Below, in pieces: positions 8,098-16,658 of a DNA stretch of 64,000 nucleotides (position 1 is its first letter; each line of letters begins with the position of its first letter). Position numbers and translations under genes: made by a program. The notes below the pieces were generated by a model. It did not search any database, was not told the DNA's origin, and was given only the letters and a program-made list of their open reading frames with translations. The stretch comes from Bacteroides sp. (GTDB lineage: Bacteria > Bacteroidota > Bacteroidia > Bacteroidales > Bacteroidaceae), in NCBI GenBank assembly GCA_022648295.1, contig JALCME010000024.1, positions 1 through 64,000 of the forward strand. Reading direction: 5' to 3'.

Positions 8098-9027
8098 ATG
8101 AAAAAGAATCTTCTTCTTCTGTTCCTGCTGACCATACTATGTACTTCATGCGCTCACAGTGCAAAGCAGGACAAAACGCCCGAAACTTCAACAGATACTT
8201 TAACGACTTTTACTTTACCCAAACTACCTGTTATGCTAAATACTCCCGAAACGAGGGCCAAGTTTCTAGCCGAGCATTATTGGGAACACATGAATTTCAA
8301 CGATACCAACTACATACATCATCCTGAGATCACAGAACAGGCATGGGTAAATTACATTGATCTATTAAAACATGTACCAGATTCCCTAGCAAAAAAGTCA
8401 ATGAAACAGCTTTACCGAAAAGCGGACACCAACAAGAAGGTATATACTTATTTTACAGATTTAGCAGATAAATATCTCTACGATCCCAATTCTCCGCTGC
8501 GGAATGAAGAATTCTATATTCCGGTATTGGATGCCATGCTGGGGTCCAAGGTTTTAAGCGAAGCAGAAAAGATCCGGCCACAAGAACGGAGGAAGCTGGC
8601 CGAGCGGAATCGTAAAGGAACAAAAGCTATCAATTTCAACTATACACTTAGCACGGGGAAAACAGGGAATCTATATGGCATACAAGCCGAATATACCCTG
8701 ATATTTATTAATAATCCGGGATGCCACGCCTGTGAAGAAACAATCAAAGCCTTAAAAGAAGCTACCGCTATTAATAACAAACTCCGGGCAGACCGCCTTA
8801 CCATCTTATCCATTTACCCCGACGAAGATTTGTATGAATGGAAAAAGCACGTTGCAGATTTTCCGAAAACATGGATTAAAGGGTATGACAAAAAGCTGGT
8901 TATAAGGAACCAAAACCTATATGATTTAAAAGCAATACCAACCTTGTATCTTTTAGATAAAAACAAAAATGTTCTTCTAAAAGATGCCACCGTAATGGAT
9001 ATTGACCAATACTTATCAATCAGATAG
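8098..9027 (+). CDS. Thioredoxin-like lipoprotein with DUF5106-type N-terminal region
   Basis: 309 residues. The N-terminus is a lipoprotein signal with a lipobox-like CTSC at 15-18. Residues about 50-180 form a helical region like DUF5106 domains that often precede thioredoxin folds in Bacteroidetes. Residues about 190-309 look like a TlpA/thioredoxin fold: LIFINNPGCHACEE holds a CxxC (C-H-A-C) and KAIPTLYLLDKNKNVLL holds the cis-proline strand. It probably acts in thiol-disulfide exchange at the outer face of a membrane. Its promoter-like box suggests its own transcript; the next gene, a hexosaminidase, has one too. The partner protein is unknown. Confidence 0.75.
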   Translation: MKKNLLLLFLLTILCTSCAHSAKQDKTPETSTDTLTTFTLPKLPVMLNTPETRAKFLAEHYWEHMNFNDTNYIHHPEITEQAWVNYIDLLKHVPDSLAKKSMKQLYRKADTNKKVYTYFTDLADKYLYDPNSPLRNEEFYIPVLDAMLGSKVLSEAEKIRPQERRKLAERNRKGTKAINFNYTLSTGKTGNLYGIQAEYTLIFINNPGCHACEETIKALKEATAINNKLRADRLTILSIYPDEDLYEWKKHVADFPKTWIKGYDKKLVIRNQNLYDLKAIPTLYLLDKNKNVLLKDATVMDIDQYLSIR

Positions 9028-9047
9028 CCAGGATCTTATTATTTCAT

Positions 9048-9055
9048 TATCTTTG
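9048..9055 (+). promoter_or_regulatory. -7 box upstream of the first GH20 gene
   Basis: TATCTTTG, an exact -7 match, 32 bases before the start codon at 9088. A -33 TTTG is not evident. Confidence 0.45.
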
Positions 9056-9087
9056 TAAAACATCAATTTAATACGAATCAATTTATT

Positions 9088-11421
9088 ATGAAAAAACTTA
9101 GCCAAATGATTTTAGCTATTGTGCTTGCATTGGCAAGCATTTCGGGCAAAGCCGGAACAATAGCTGACTACCGGGTAATACCTCTCCCCCAAGAGATTTC
9201 CCTGACTCAGCAAAAGCCGTTTATATTAAACGAAAACGTATCCATCACTTATCCTAATGGTGACGAGCTACTTAAACGTAATGCAAATTTTCTTTCGGAA
9301 TACATCAAAGAGACCACTGGGCTTGATCTCAAAGTAGAAAGCGCAAAGAAGAACACTTTGAGCAATGCAATCATCCTCAGTCTGGATAAAGACATCTTGA
9401 ATAAAGAAGGATATGTGCTTACCGTTACTTCACAAAATGTACAAATCAAAGGAGGCACAGCCAACGGAATTTTCTATGGCATCCAAACTTTACGAAAAGC
9501 CATACCAGTGGTGACGGCAAATATGTCGGAGATAGAGTTGCCAACCGTAAAGATCAAGGACGAACCACGCTTTGGATACCGGGGAATGCATCTTGACGTA
9601 GGACGACATTTCTTTCCGGTGGAATTTATCAAGGAATATATCGACTTATTGGCACTTCACAACATGAATACATTTCACTGGCACCTGACGGAAGACCAGG
9701 GTTGGCGCATCGAAATCAAGAAATATCCCAAACTAACCGAAATTGGTTCCAAACGCAAGTGTACCGTTATTGGTAAGAACACTCAGGAATATGACGACAC
9801 TCCTTACGGAGGGTTTTATACCCAGGAGCAAGCTCGTGAAATTGTGCAATATGCCAAAGAGCGATATATCACAGTCATTCCAGAGATAGACCTGCCGGGA
9901 CACATGCTAGCTGCGTTAGCTTCTTATCCGGAATTAGGTTGCACAGGAGGCCCTTATGAAGTGGCCACACGATGGGGAATCTTCGATGATGTACTATGCA
10001 TCGGTAATCCCAAATCTCTAAAGTTCTTAAAAGACGTGTTCACAGAGATCATGGATATATTTCCTTCTAAATACATACACATTGGAGGAGATGAAGCCCC
10101 TCGTACCAAATGGAAAACATGCTCGAAATGTCAGGCTCTAATCAAAGCCAAAGGACTGAAAGCCGATCAAAATCATACCGCAGAGGACAAGTTGCAAAGC
10201 TATTGCATGACGGAAATTGAAAAGTTTCTGAACAGCAAAGGACGGCAAATTATTGGTTGGGACGAAATACTCGAAGGAGATGTGGCGCCAAATGCCACAG
10301 TAATGTCATGGAGGGGAGTAAGCGGAGGCATTAAAGCTGCTCAAATGGGGCACGATGTCATTATGACTCCCAATACTTATGCTTATTTTGACTATTATCA
10401 AACGGCGGATACCCAAAACGAACCTTTAGCAATTGGAGGGTATTTACCGGTGGAAAAAGTATATGAGATGGAACCCGTTCCGACTTCATTTACTGCCGAA
10501 CAGAAGAAACACATACTTGGAGCACAGGCTAATGTATGGACGGAATACATCCCCACAACCCGGCAGGTAGAGTATATGGTTCTCCCACGTATGGCTGCCC
10601 TTGCAGAAGTGCAATGGACGCAACCGGAGAAGAAAGATTATAAGGACTTCTCCACGCGGTTAGTCCGGCTAATGAATGTCTATGCCCGATACGGCTGGAA
10701 TGCAGCCATGCACATATTCAATATAAAAGCTGATTTCTCACCCGACATGCAAAAGAAGGCAATAATGGTAACCTTAAACACGGTTGACGATGCTCCTGTA
10801 TACTATACACTGGACGGAAGCCAGCCGAATCTCTCCTCTTTGAAATATTCCGCTCCTGTGGCACTCAGTCAAACCACTGACTTTAGGGCAGTAGCTATCC
10901 GAGCAAACGGAATAAGCAAAGAGATTAACCGACAAATAGCGTTTAACAAAGCAACTCTGCAACCCATTGAATTGATCTATCCTCCATCGGAGAAATATAA
11001 GTTTAAAGGTCCGGTCACGCTGGTAGATGGAATGCGGGGAAACGATAGTTATGCCACCGGTCAATGGCTAGGATTTGTAAATCACGATTTAGAAGCCATT
11101 ATCGATTTAGGTGAAGGAGCCGAGATTAGTAAGGTGAAAACTGATGCCATTGTAGATATGAGTGCATGGATCATGGGGATCACAGGACTGGCAATATCGG
11201 TATCCCTTGACAAGAAAGACTTCCGGGAGATTGCCAACAAAGAATTTCCGGCAGAGACAGATATCAATAAAAAAGGAATAGAACAGTACGAACTCACTTT
11301 TGCTCCCCTCAAAACACGATATGCCAAAATAACGATTAAGAGGAGTCCTGCTCTTCCTAAAGGACATGATGGAGCAGGCAAAACGCCCTATATGTTCGTT
11401 GATGAAATAGAGGTCAATTAA
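9088..11421 (+). CDS. Beta-N-acetylhexosaminidase, GH20
   Basis: 777 residues. A signal peptide covers about residues 1-22. An N-terminal GH20b domain (about 27-150) precedes the catalytic barrel (about 155-500), which begins FGYRGMHLDVGRHFFP. The catalytic Asp-Glu pair is D335-E336 in HIGGDEAP; HWHLTEDQGWR and IPEIDLPGH are further signatures. After the barrel come a chitobiase-type C-terminal domain (VYYTLDGSQP) and an F5/8-type carbohydrate-binding domain running to the end. Such enzymes remove terminal GlcNAc or GalNAc from host glycans or chitin oligomers outside the cytoplasm. It is probably monocistronic. Confidence 0.95.
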   Translation: MKKLSQMILAIVLALASISGKAGTIADYRVIPLPQEISLTQQKPFILNENVSITYPNGDELLKRNANFLSEYIKETTGLDLKVESAKKNTLSNAIILSLDKDILNKEGYVLTVTSQNVQIKGGTANGIFYGIQTLRKAIPVVTANMSEIELPTVKIKDEPRFGYRGMHLDVGRHFFPVEFIKEYIDLLALHNMNTFHWHLTEDQGWRIEIKKYPKLTEIGSKRKCTVIGKNTQEYDDTPYGGFYTQEQAREIVQYAKERYITVIPEIDLPGHMLAALASYPELGCTGGPYEVATRWGIFDDVLCIGNPKSLKFLKDVFTEIMDIFPSKYIHIGGDEAPRTKWKTCSKCQALIKAKGLKADQNHTAEDKLQSYCMTEIEKFLNSKGRQIIGWDEILEGDVAPNATVMSWRGVSGGIKAAQMGHDVIMTPNTYAYFDYYQTADTQNEPLAIGGYLPVEKVYEMEPVPTSFTAEQKKHILGAQANVWTEYIPTTRQVEYMVLPRMAALAEVQWTQPEKKDYKDFSTRLVRLMNVYARYGWNAAMHIFNIKADFSPDMQKKAIMVTLNTVDDAPVYYTLDGSQPNLSSLKYSAPVALSQTTDFRAVAIRANGISKEINRQIAFNKATLQPIELIYPPSEKYKFKGPVTLVDGMRGNDSYATGQWLGFVNHDLEAIIDLGEGAEISKVKTDAIVDMSAWIMGITGLAISVSLDKKDFREIANKEFPAETDINKKGIEQYELTFAPLKTRYAKITIKRSPALPKGHDGAGKTPYMFVDEIEVN

Positions 11422-11744
11422 GCAAATGCTCTGTTTTGATACTTAAAACAAAGTATTTTGACGGTCAAAACAGAGTGTTTTAAGCATCAAAACAACTTGT
11501 TTTCCTATAGGAAACAGAGTTTATGCTGTTACTTTACAAGATAGTGCGTAACCGTTGGAACAAACATGATGACTATGCTTGGAAAAGAGTCACACGTTAT
11601 GACTCATATTTTCTGATTCAGCATACAGCAAACAGAAAGCTTTCCTTGTTTGCTATACATTCCGTTCAACATCTTCCCGCTTCCCTTTGCAGGCATTATT
11701 AAGACCGCATACCATCAACGTCACGCATATAAGAAGAGGATTGT
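11422..11744. other. Convergent intergenic region with repeats
   Basis: This 323-base gap lies between two convergent genes. It contains overlapping TGTTTTGA/TCAAAACA repeats (11429-11494), a small hairpin GAGTCA/TGACTC near 11587-11605, and an 8-bp stem AGCAAACA/TGTTTGCT (11627-11654). No gene is seen. Confidence 0.6.
11429..11494. repeat. Overlapping inverted repeats of a TGTTTTGA motif
   Basis: CTCTGTTTTGA (11429-11439) pairs perfectly with TCAAAACAGAG (11465-11475). TGTTTTGATACTTAAAACA (11432-11450) also pairs with 11476-11494 over 18 of 19 positions. The two pairings use the same left arm, so they exclude each other. They may end the upstream hexosaminidase transcript or be a dispersed intergenic repeat. 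Confidence 0.65.
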
Positions 11745-14700
11745 TTACTTTGAAAGACAAGCCTTATACATGGCATCCTGAATCTTTTCCCTAATCTCCA
11801 GTTTCTGCAAATTGGTATTCCAAGGATCGGGATAAGTCCGGTTACTCAGGAAGACATAGACCAAGTTGTTATCAGGATCAACCCAGGCACAAGTACCGGT
11901 AAAGCCGGTATGCCCATACACGGATGCCGGAGCGGACGGCGCACAAGGTCCCTTTTCCGGATTCCGTGAATCCGGTTTATCAAAGCCTAAGCCACGCCGG
12001 CTTATTTTGGAAACCGTTGTTGTAAACACCCGGCATGTAGTTTTACTCAAATAATGCTTACCATCCAACTCACCTCCGTTCAGTATCATTTGATAAATAC
12101 GGGCTACCTCCGAGGCATTGGAGAATAGCCCCGCATTGCCTGAAACCCCACCTAGAAAAGCTGCGGACTCATCATGTACAAATCCCTGCAATGTCGTCTT
12201 TCGCAAGAACGAATCAACCGCAGCCGGCACAACATCCGTTTTGGTAACAGATAGACCTGTATCATTTCCATTAGCTCCATTATGAACCGGAGCATCCAAT
12301 CCCTGACTTAACGGCAAATAGCCGGTACGCCTCAAACCCATTGGAGCATAAAACTCTTTTTGCAGAAATTCGTCCATAGGCATACCCGCCCGTTTTTCCA
12401 CTAACTGCTGCAATAATATAAATCCCACACAGCTATAACGGTAGCGTTTATCCTTTAAAGGAGCGTCCGCTATTTGTTTTAAATAAGCGTCTTTGAAAGA
12501 GGTTAGCAACCACAAACTATCACAAACCTGCAAAGTATGGTCCGAAGTGCGGACTTTTGAAGCCAACCCATCCTTGAACAAAAAATGCGGATTTGCCCAC
12601 GTACGGCTACCAATGCGGACCGTATGCAATTTGTCCCGTCTGTCTTTAAATAGACTTCCTTTATAGCTATTCTTATTTATAGCATCCTGATAGAACAATA
12701 TAGTGGAAGGTAGACCGGATTCGTGCAACAGTAATTGCCGGACGGTAATGTTTTTCTTGTTCGTATTGAGCAGGAAAGGCAAATAATCGGAAACCCGGTC
12801 GGTCAGATTCAGCCGTCCCATATCATACAACTTCATCACAGCCAGCAGTGTTGCTGTGGTCTTTGTAAGTGAAGCCAAATCATATATATCCGTTTTCCGT
12901 ACCGGAAGAGGAACAGCCGGTGTGGAAACATCCGCCTCTAAACCAGACCCATTTCGTTCTTTCCAAGTATGAGTACCAAATGCTTTATTATACATTTCCC
13001 TGCCATCTTTCAAGATAACCACCTGGCAACCGGGATAAGCCCCCTGAAGAATGCCTTCTTCCGCCAAAGTATCTATCTTAGCCAGTAATCGCGAACTCAT
13101 GCCGTACTCCTCCGGAATGAAATGACGGGGGCTTTGCGGTGAAAGTGTCACACCGTCACCGAGTTTAAAGAGTTCACCCATACTGGCAGATAATCGTCCG
13201 TCCGCAACGGCTCCGGCATATAGTAACCTGGCAACTTGCTTTTGTACATCTTCATTTGCAGTATGTGCCAATATCACGGCATCAGCCTTTTCCACTCCCT
13301 GATGAATTTGCATGATTTCCTTACCCGGGATGAAGAATAAATAGACAACGGGAACGCCGGGATTGAATTCGGAAAAGAATTGCTGATAATCTCCTAAACG
13401 ATGCTCCGTGACACAAACCAAAATACGCTTGTATTGGGATAAAGAATCTTGCAGAGATTTACATGCTGTATCAGGGAGCGCCTTGTCCAATTGAAATTCC
13501 GCCGGATGAATATATCCGGGCAATCCGTCAATAAACGGTTTTATCCTTTCAGGGTTCCCCACACTAACTACGGCAATATCTTTGACAATCGTATCAAACG
13601 GCAATAATTGTTCCCGATTGTTTAATACGGTAATTGCAGCCAGATTCAATTGTTTTATTAAATCACGGCTCTCCTGCGTATTGACCCGCGAACCCAAACC
13701 GGACAAGTGGACAACCGGTCTTTTATAGAGTCCTAAAGCATACTTGTAAGTCAATACTTTGCGACACTTTTGTTCAATCTCTTTAGCTGCAAATTCTCCG
13801 TCTTTGACGGCATCTTCTATAGCCTCAACCTCTTCCTTGATGCGCCGGGGGACCAGCAACATATCATTACCCGCCTTTAAAGCCTTTAAGCACACATTCT
13901 CATTTCCTGAAACGCCTTTCATGGCAAGAGCATCAGTAAAAATCAATCCTCCGAAATGCATCTTTTGTTCCAACAATCCATGCACAATGTTACGCGAGAG
14001 AGATGCAGGCGTTCCCTTTCGCGACTCATATACGGGCACGTCCAAATGACCTACCATTATTCCGTCAAGTCCCGTTTGAATAGCCTTTCTGAAGGGATAC
14101 AGTTCCACACTGTCCAACCTTTCACGAGTAAAAGGCAAAACAGGCAACGCTTTATGAGAGTCCACATTAGTATCACCATGCCCGGGGAAATGTTTGCACA
14201 CCGCCAACACACCTCCGTCTTCCAGCCCTTTAGCATAGGCTATCACTTTATCTGCCACATTTACCGGGCCGGCACCAAAAGAACGGTTGTTAATCACAGG
14301 GTTATGTGGGTTCACATTAACATCAGCCACCGGAGCGAAATTAACTTGCACCCCCAGTTCGTGACACTGGCGGGCCATCTCACGTCCGTATTGATAAAGC
14401 AAACTATCATCCTGTATGCAACCAAGCACCATGTTCTTCGGAAATACCGGTGTACCCCTCAAACGCATGGACAGTCCCCACTCCCCATCAAATGTGATGA
14501 GTAATGGAATGTCGCTCATACGCTGTGCTTCGTTAGTCAAAATAGCCTGATTCTGCATCAATCCGCCTGAAAATAAAAGTCCGCCGACCTTATAATCTTT
14601 CACCACTTTACGCAACAAAGCCTTATTCGCTTTACTACGCTGAGGAGCTATGGTATAAATGAATAGTTGTCCGATCTGTTCTTTTAATGTCAATGTACTG

Positions 14701-14882
14701 AATACCGAGTCCACCCATTGCCGGCATTGTTGATCTGCCAACACACGCTTCAACATTAAAGGAGTTACAGACTCATTAGGAAAAGTCCCGGAAGCCAATA
14801 CCTTACTTTCGGGTAAAAGATGGATAAAAAACAATATGATTAAAAGACATACAAACCGGTTTCCCATTTCCCTACTATTCAA
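11745..14882 (-). CDS. GH3 beta-N-acetylglucosaminidase fused to a serine beta-lactamase-like domain
   Basis: 1045 residues, exported (hydrophobic segment about 10-30). Residues about 50-390 are a GH3 domain of the NagZ type: KHFPGHGDTNVDSH (about 230-243) carries the His-Asp general-acid dyad and FTDALAMKG supplies the nucleophile Asp near 317. A GH3 C-terminal-like region follows. Residues about 610-1045 are a beta-lactamase/esterase domain: SLTK holds the catalytic Ser near 671 and Lys three residues later; the third motif is HTG in YGHTGFTGT. The usual YxN second motif reads YSC here. The fusion is common in Bacteroidetes and is thought to act on peptidoglycan fragments. It follows the two nucleotidase genes on the same strand with a 29-base gap. 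Confidence 0.9.
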   Translation of the reverse strand: MNSREMGNRFVCLLIILFFIHLLPESKVLASGTFPNESVTPLMLKRVLADQQCRQWVDSVFSTLTLKEQIGQLFIYTIAPQRSKANKALLRKVVKDYKVGGLLFSGGLMQNQAILTNEAQRMSDIPLLITFDGEWGLSMRLRGTPVFPKNMVLGCIQDDSLLYQYGREMARQCHELGVQVNFAPVADVNVNPHNPVINNRSFGAGPVNVADKVIAYAKGLEDGGVLAVCKHFPGHGDTNVDSHKALPVLPFTRERLDSVELYPFRKAIQTGLDGIMVGHLDVPVYESRKGTPASLSRNIVHGLLEQKMHFGGLIFTDALAMKGVSGNENVCLKALKAGNDMLLVPRRIKEEVEAIEDAVKDGEFAAKEIEQKCRKVLTYKYALGLYKRPVVHLSGLGSRVNTQESRDLIKQLNLAAITVLNNREQLLPFDTIVKDIAVVSVGNPERIKPFIDGLPGYIHPAEFQLDKALPDTACKSLQDSLSQYKRILVCVTEHRLGDYQQFFSEFNPGVPVVYLFFIPGKEIMQIHQGVEKADAVILAHTANEDVQKQVARLLYAGAVADGRLSASMGELFKLGDGVTLSPQSPRHFIPEEYGMSSRLLAKIDTLAEEGILQGAYPGCQVVILKDGREMYNKAFGTHTWKERNGSGLEADVSTPAVPLPVRKTDIYDLASLTKTTATLLAVMKLYDMGRLNLTDRVSDYLPFLLNTNKKNITVRQLLLHESGLPSTILFYQDAINKNSYKGSLFKDRRDKLHTVRIGSRTWANPHFLFKDGLASKVRTSDHTLQVCDSLWLLTSFKDAYLKQIADAPLKDKRYRYSCVGFILLQQLVEKRAGMPMDEFLQKEFYAPMGLRRTGYLPLSQGLDAPVHNGANGNDTGLSVTKTDVVPAAVDSFLRKTTLQGFVHDESAAFLGGVSGNAGLFSNASEVARIYQMILNGGELDGKHYLSKTTCRVFTTTVSKISRRGLGFDKPDSRNPEKGPCAPSAPASVYGHTGFTGTCAWVDPDNNLVYVFLSNRTYPDPWNTNLQKLEIREKIQDAMYKACLSK

Positions 14883-14911
14883 ACTTATACAAACTAAATT
14901 TTATATTTCCC

Positions 14912-15766
14912 TTATTTCTTTGTTAACGTCAGATCAAGCTGCCCTACATAGATACCATTTTTTCCGGTATGTAAAATAGGAGTTTTTATCCCGTCTTTAT
15001 TAAGATAAAAGACTGGTTTCATCATAAAAGTATGCGAATGTCCTCCTAAAATCACATCTATATTATCGGTCTTCCGTACCAATTCTTCATCAGAAGGATT
15101 CCCGGGCAGAAGAGGCTTCATACCAAGATGAGATAAACAAACAACCACATCGCACCCCTCTCTTTTTCTCAACTGATCGGCCATCTGCTGGGCAACACGT
15201 ATGGCGTCTTCATAAATAACTCCTTCACACTTATTTGCCTGAACCAATCCTTCCATTTTAGGCCCCAATCCGAATATTCCTATTTTCAGTCCGTTACGTT
15301 CCAACGTAATATAAGGTTTCACCAAACCTTCGAGTACGGTACCTTTTACATCATAATTGGCACACACAATCGGGAATTTAGCCATACGGAACAAACGAGC
15401 CATATTGTCCAGTCCAAAATCAAATTCATGATTCCCGATAGCCATGGCATCATATCCCATCAGGTTCATCATTTTGATTTCAACTTCACCACGAAAAAGG
15501 TTATAATAAGGAGTTCCCTGTGAGATATCCCCGCAATCGAACAATAACAGATCGGCAGGATTTTCCTTCCGTGCTTGCTTTATAAAAGTGGCACGTCTGA
15601 CGACTCCTCCCATTCCGGCATAGCGGTCGGCAGAATTTGTACTGATAGGTTCAATGCGACTATGCATGTCACTTGTTTGCAAAATGACTAATTGTTTGGA
15701 CTGCTGCGCCGACAGTGAGAATGCCAAACAAAGTGACAGCACCCAAAATATAGATATACGTTTCAT
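14912..15766 (-). CDS. 5'-nucleotidase N-terminal metallophosphatase domain, exported
   Basis: 284 residues with a signal peptide ending near residue 20 (FSLSAQQ). It is the calcineurin-like metallophosphatase half of a 5'-nucleotidase/UshA-type enzyme: LQTSDMHSRIEP holds the first metal-binding Asp-His, DCGDISQGTP the second Asp, AIGNHEFDFG the Asn-His-Glu box, and GGHSHT the last His pair. The C-terminal substrate-binding domain that normally follows in one chain is encoded by the gene just upstream. The two products probably assemble in the periplasm to dephosphorylate nucleotides. The gap to the upstream gene is 32 bases. Confidence 0.9.
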   Translation of the reverse strand: MKRISIFWVLSLCLAFSLSAQQSKQLVILQTSDMHSRIEPISTNSADRYAGMGGVVRRATFIKQARKENPADLLLFDCGDISQGTPYYNLFRGEVEIKMMNLMGYDAMAIGNHEFDFGLDNMARLFRMAKFPIVCANYDVKGTVLEGLVKPYITLERNGLKIGIFGLGPKMEGLVQANKCEGVIYEDAIRVAQQMADQLRKREGCDVVVCLSHLGMKPLLPGNPSDEELVRKTDNIDVILGGHSHTFMMKPVFYLNKDGIKTPILHTGKNGIYVGQLDLTLTKK

Positions 15767-15798
15767 ACTTGCAGAATTTACTAATATTATAAAAACAC

Positions 15799-16575
15799 TT
15801 ACTTTTCTCCGTCCAGTGTAATCCGGCCTTCCATGCGGGCGGTTATTTTTTTACCGGCAGCAGTTTGCTGTTCCACATAATCCATAAATAGCCCGCGTAA
15901 TGTAGCTCCATCAGGACATACTCGCTTTTCAGCTTGTGGCAAAGCAACCATACCGTCATTACCATCAGCCAGATAATCAACAGTGGCAACGGTATAAAGT
16001 TGATCGTCTTTCACCACCTGTCCGCCAACAGTGGCATCCAGCAATTTACCATCCTTTGTGATCTTCAGTTTCACTCCGCTGACTCCCTCACCATGTTGTG
16101 CTGCAATATTCTCAAAAAGTAGTTTTAAATAAGAACCCTTTATCGTTAAAACACAAAGAGAATTTTCAAATGGCAATATTTCATAAATAATCCCACAAGT
16201 AATAGGACCTTCGGTTAAAACACTCCGTATGCCACCGATATTCACAAGCCCCATATCAGCCGGCTTTCCTAAAGTCTGTGCAGCAGCTTCCCTCAACACA
16301 TCTGCAATCAAGTTAGACAATAGACCCTCAGGTTGTCCCTTATCCATACTCATTTGTGCCGTACCTAACACGCGATACATCATGCTATCAATTTTTGCTT
16401 TATACGGAGCCAGCAAAGCCACTGCTTCCTGATTGGGCTTAGCATCCCACGTAGAGTCAATTGGTACCATTGTCCCTTCAACTTTAGTGACCTCGTATGC
16501 CGACCGGCAGGAACTCATCAAAAGGATTGTTGATAAGAAAATACCCTGAAGCAGTCTTGATGTTTGATTCTTCAT
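15799..16575 (-). CDS. 5'-nucleotidase C-terminal domain lipoprotein
   Basis: 258 residues. The N-terminus ends in the lipobox LMSSC (Cys near 23), so the protein is lipid-anchored. The rest matches the 5'-nucleotidase C-terminal domain, which binds the nucleoside: GLLSNLIADVLREAA, VNIGGIRSVLTEGPIT, ILPFENSLCVLTIKG and DYLADGNDGM are typical. The catalytic half is the next gene downstream, so domain order is reversed relative to the single-chain enzyme. It is the first gene of a probable three-gene unit with the metallophosphatase and the GH3/beta-lactamase gene. Confidence 0.9.
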   Translation of the reverse strand: MKNQTSRLLQGIFLSTILLMSSCRSAYEVTKVEGTMVPIDSTWDAKPNQEAVALLAPYKAKIDSMMYRVLGTAQMSMDKGQPEGLLSNLIADVLREAAAQTLGKPADMGLVNIGGIRSVLTEGPITCGIIYEILPFENSLCVLTIKGSYLKLLFENIAAQHGEGVSGVKLKITKDGKLLDATVGGQVVKDDQLYTVATVDYLADGNDGMVALPQAEKRVCPDGATLRGLFMDYVEQQTAAGKKITARMEGRITLDGEK

Positions 16576-16658
16576 TTTCTTGAATTTGATTTTTTAATTG
16601 TACAAATATAAAAAAATAGCCAATAGGAAGCGTTATTTTAACGACTTCAAAGCAAGAT

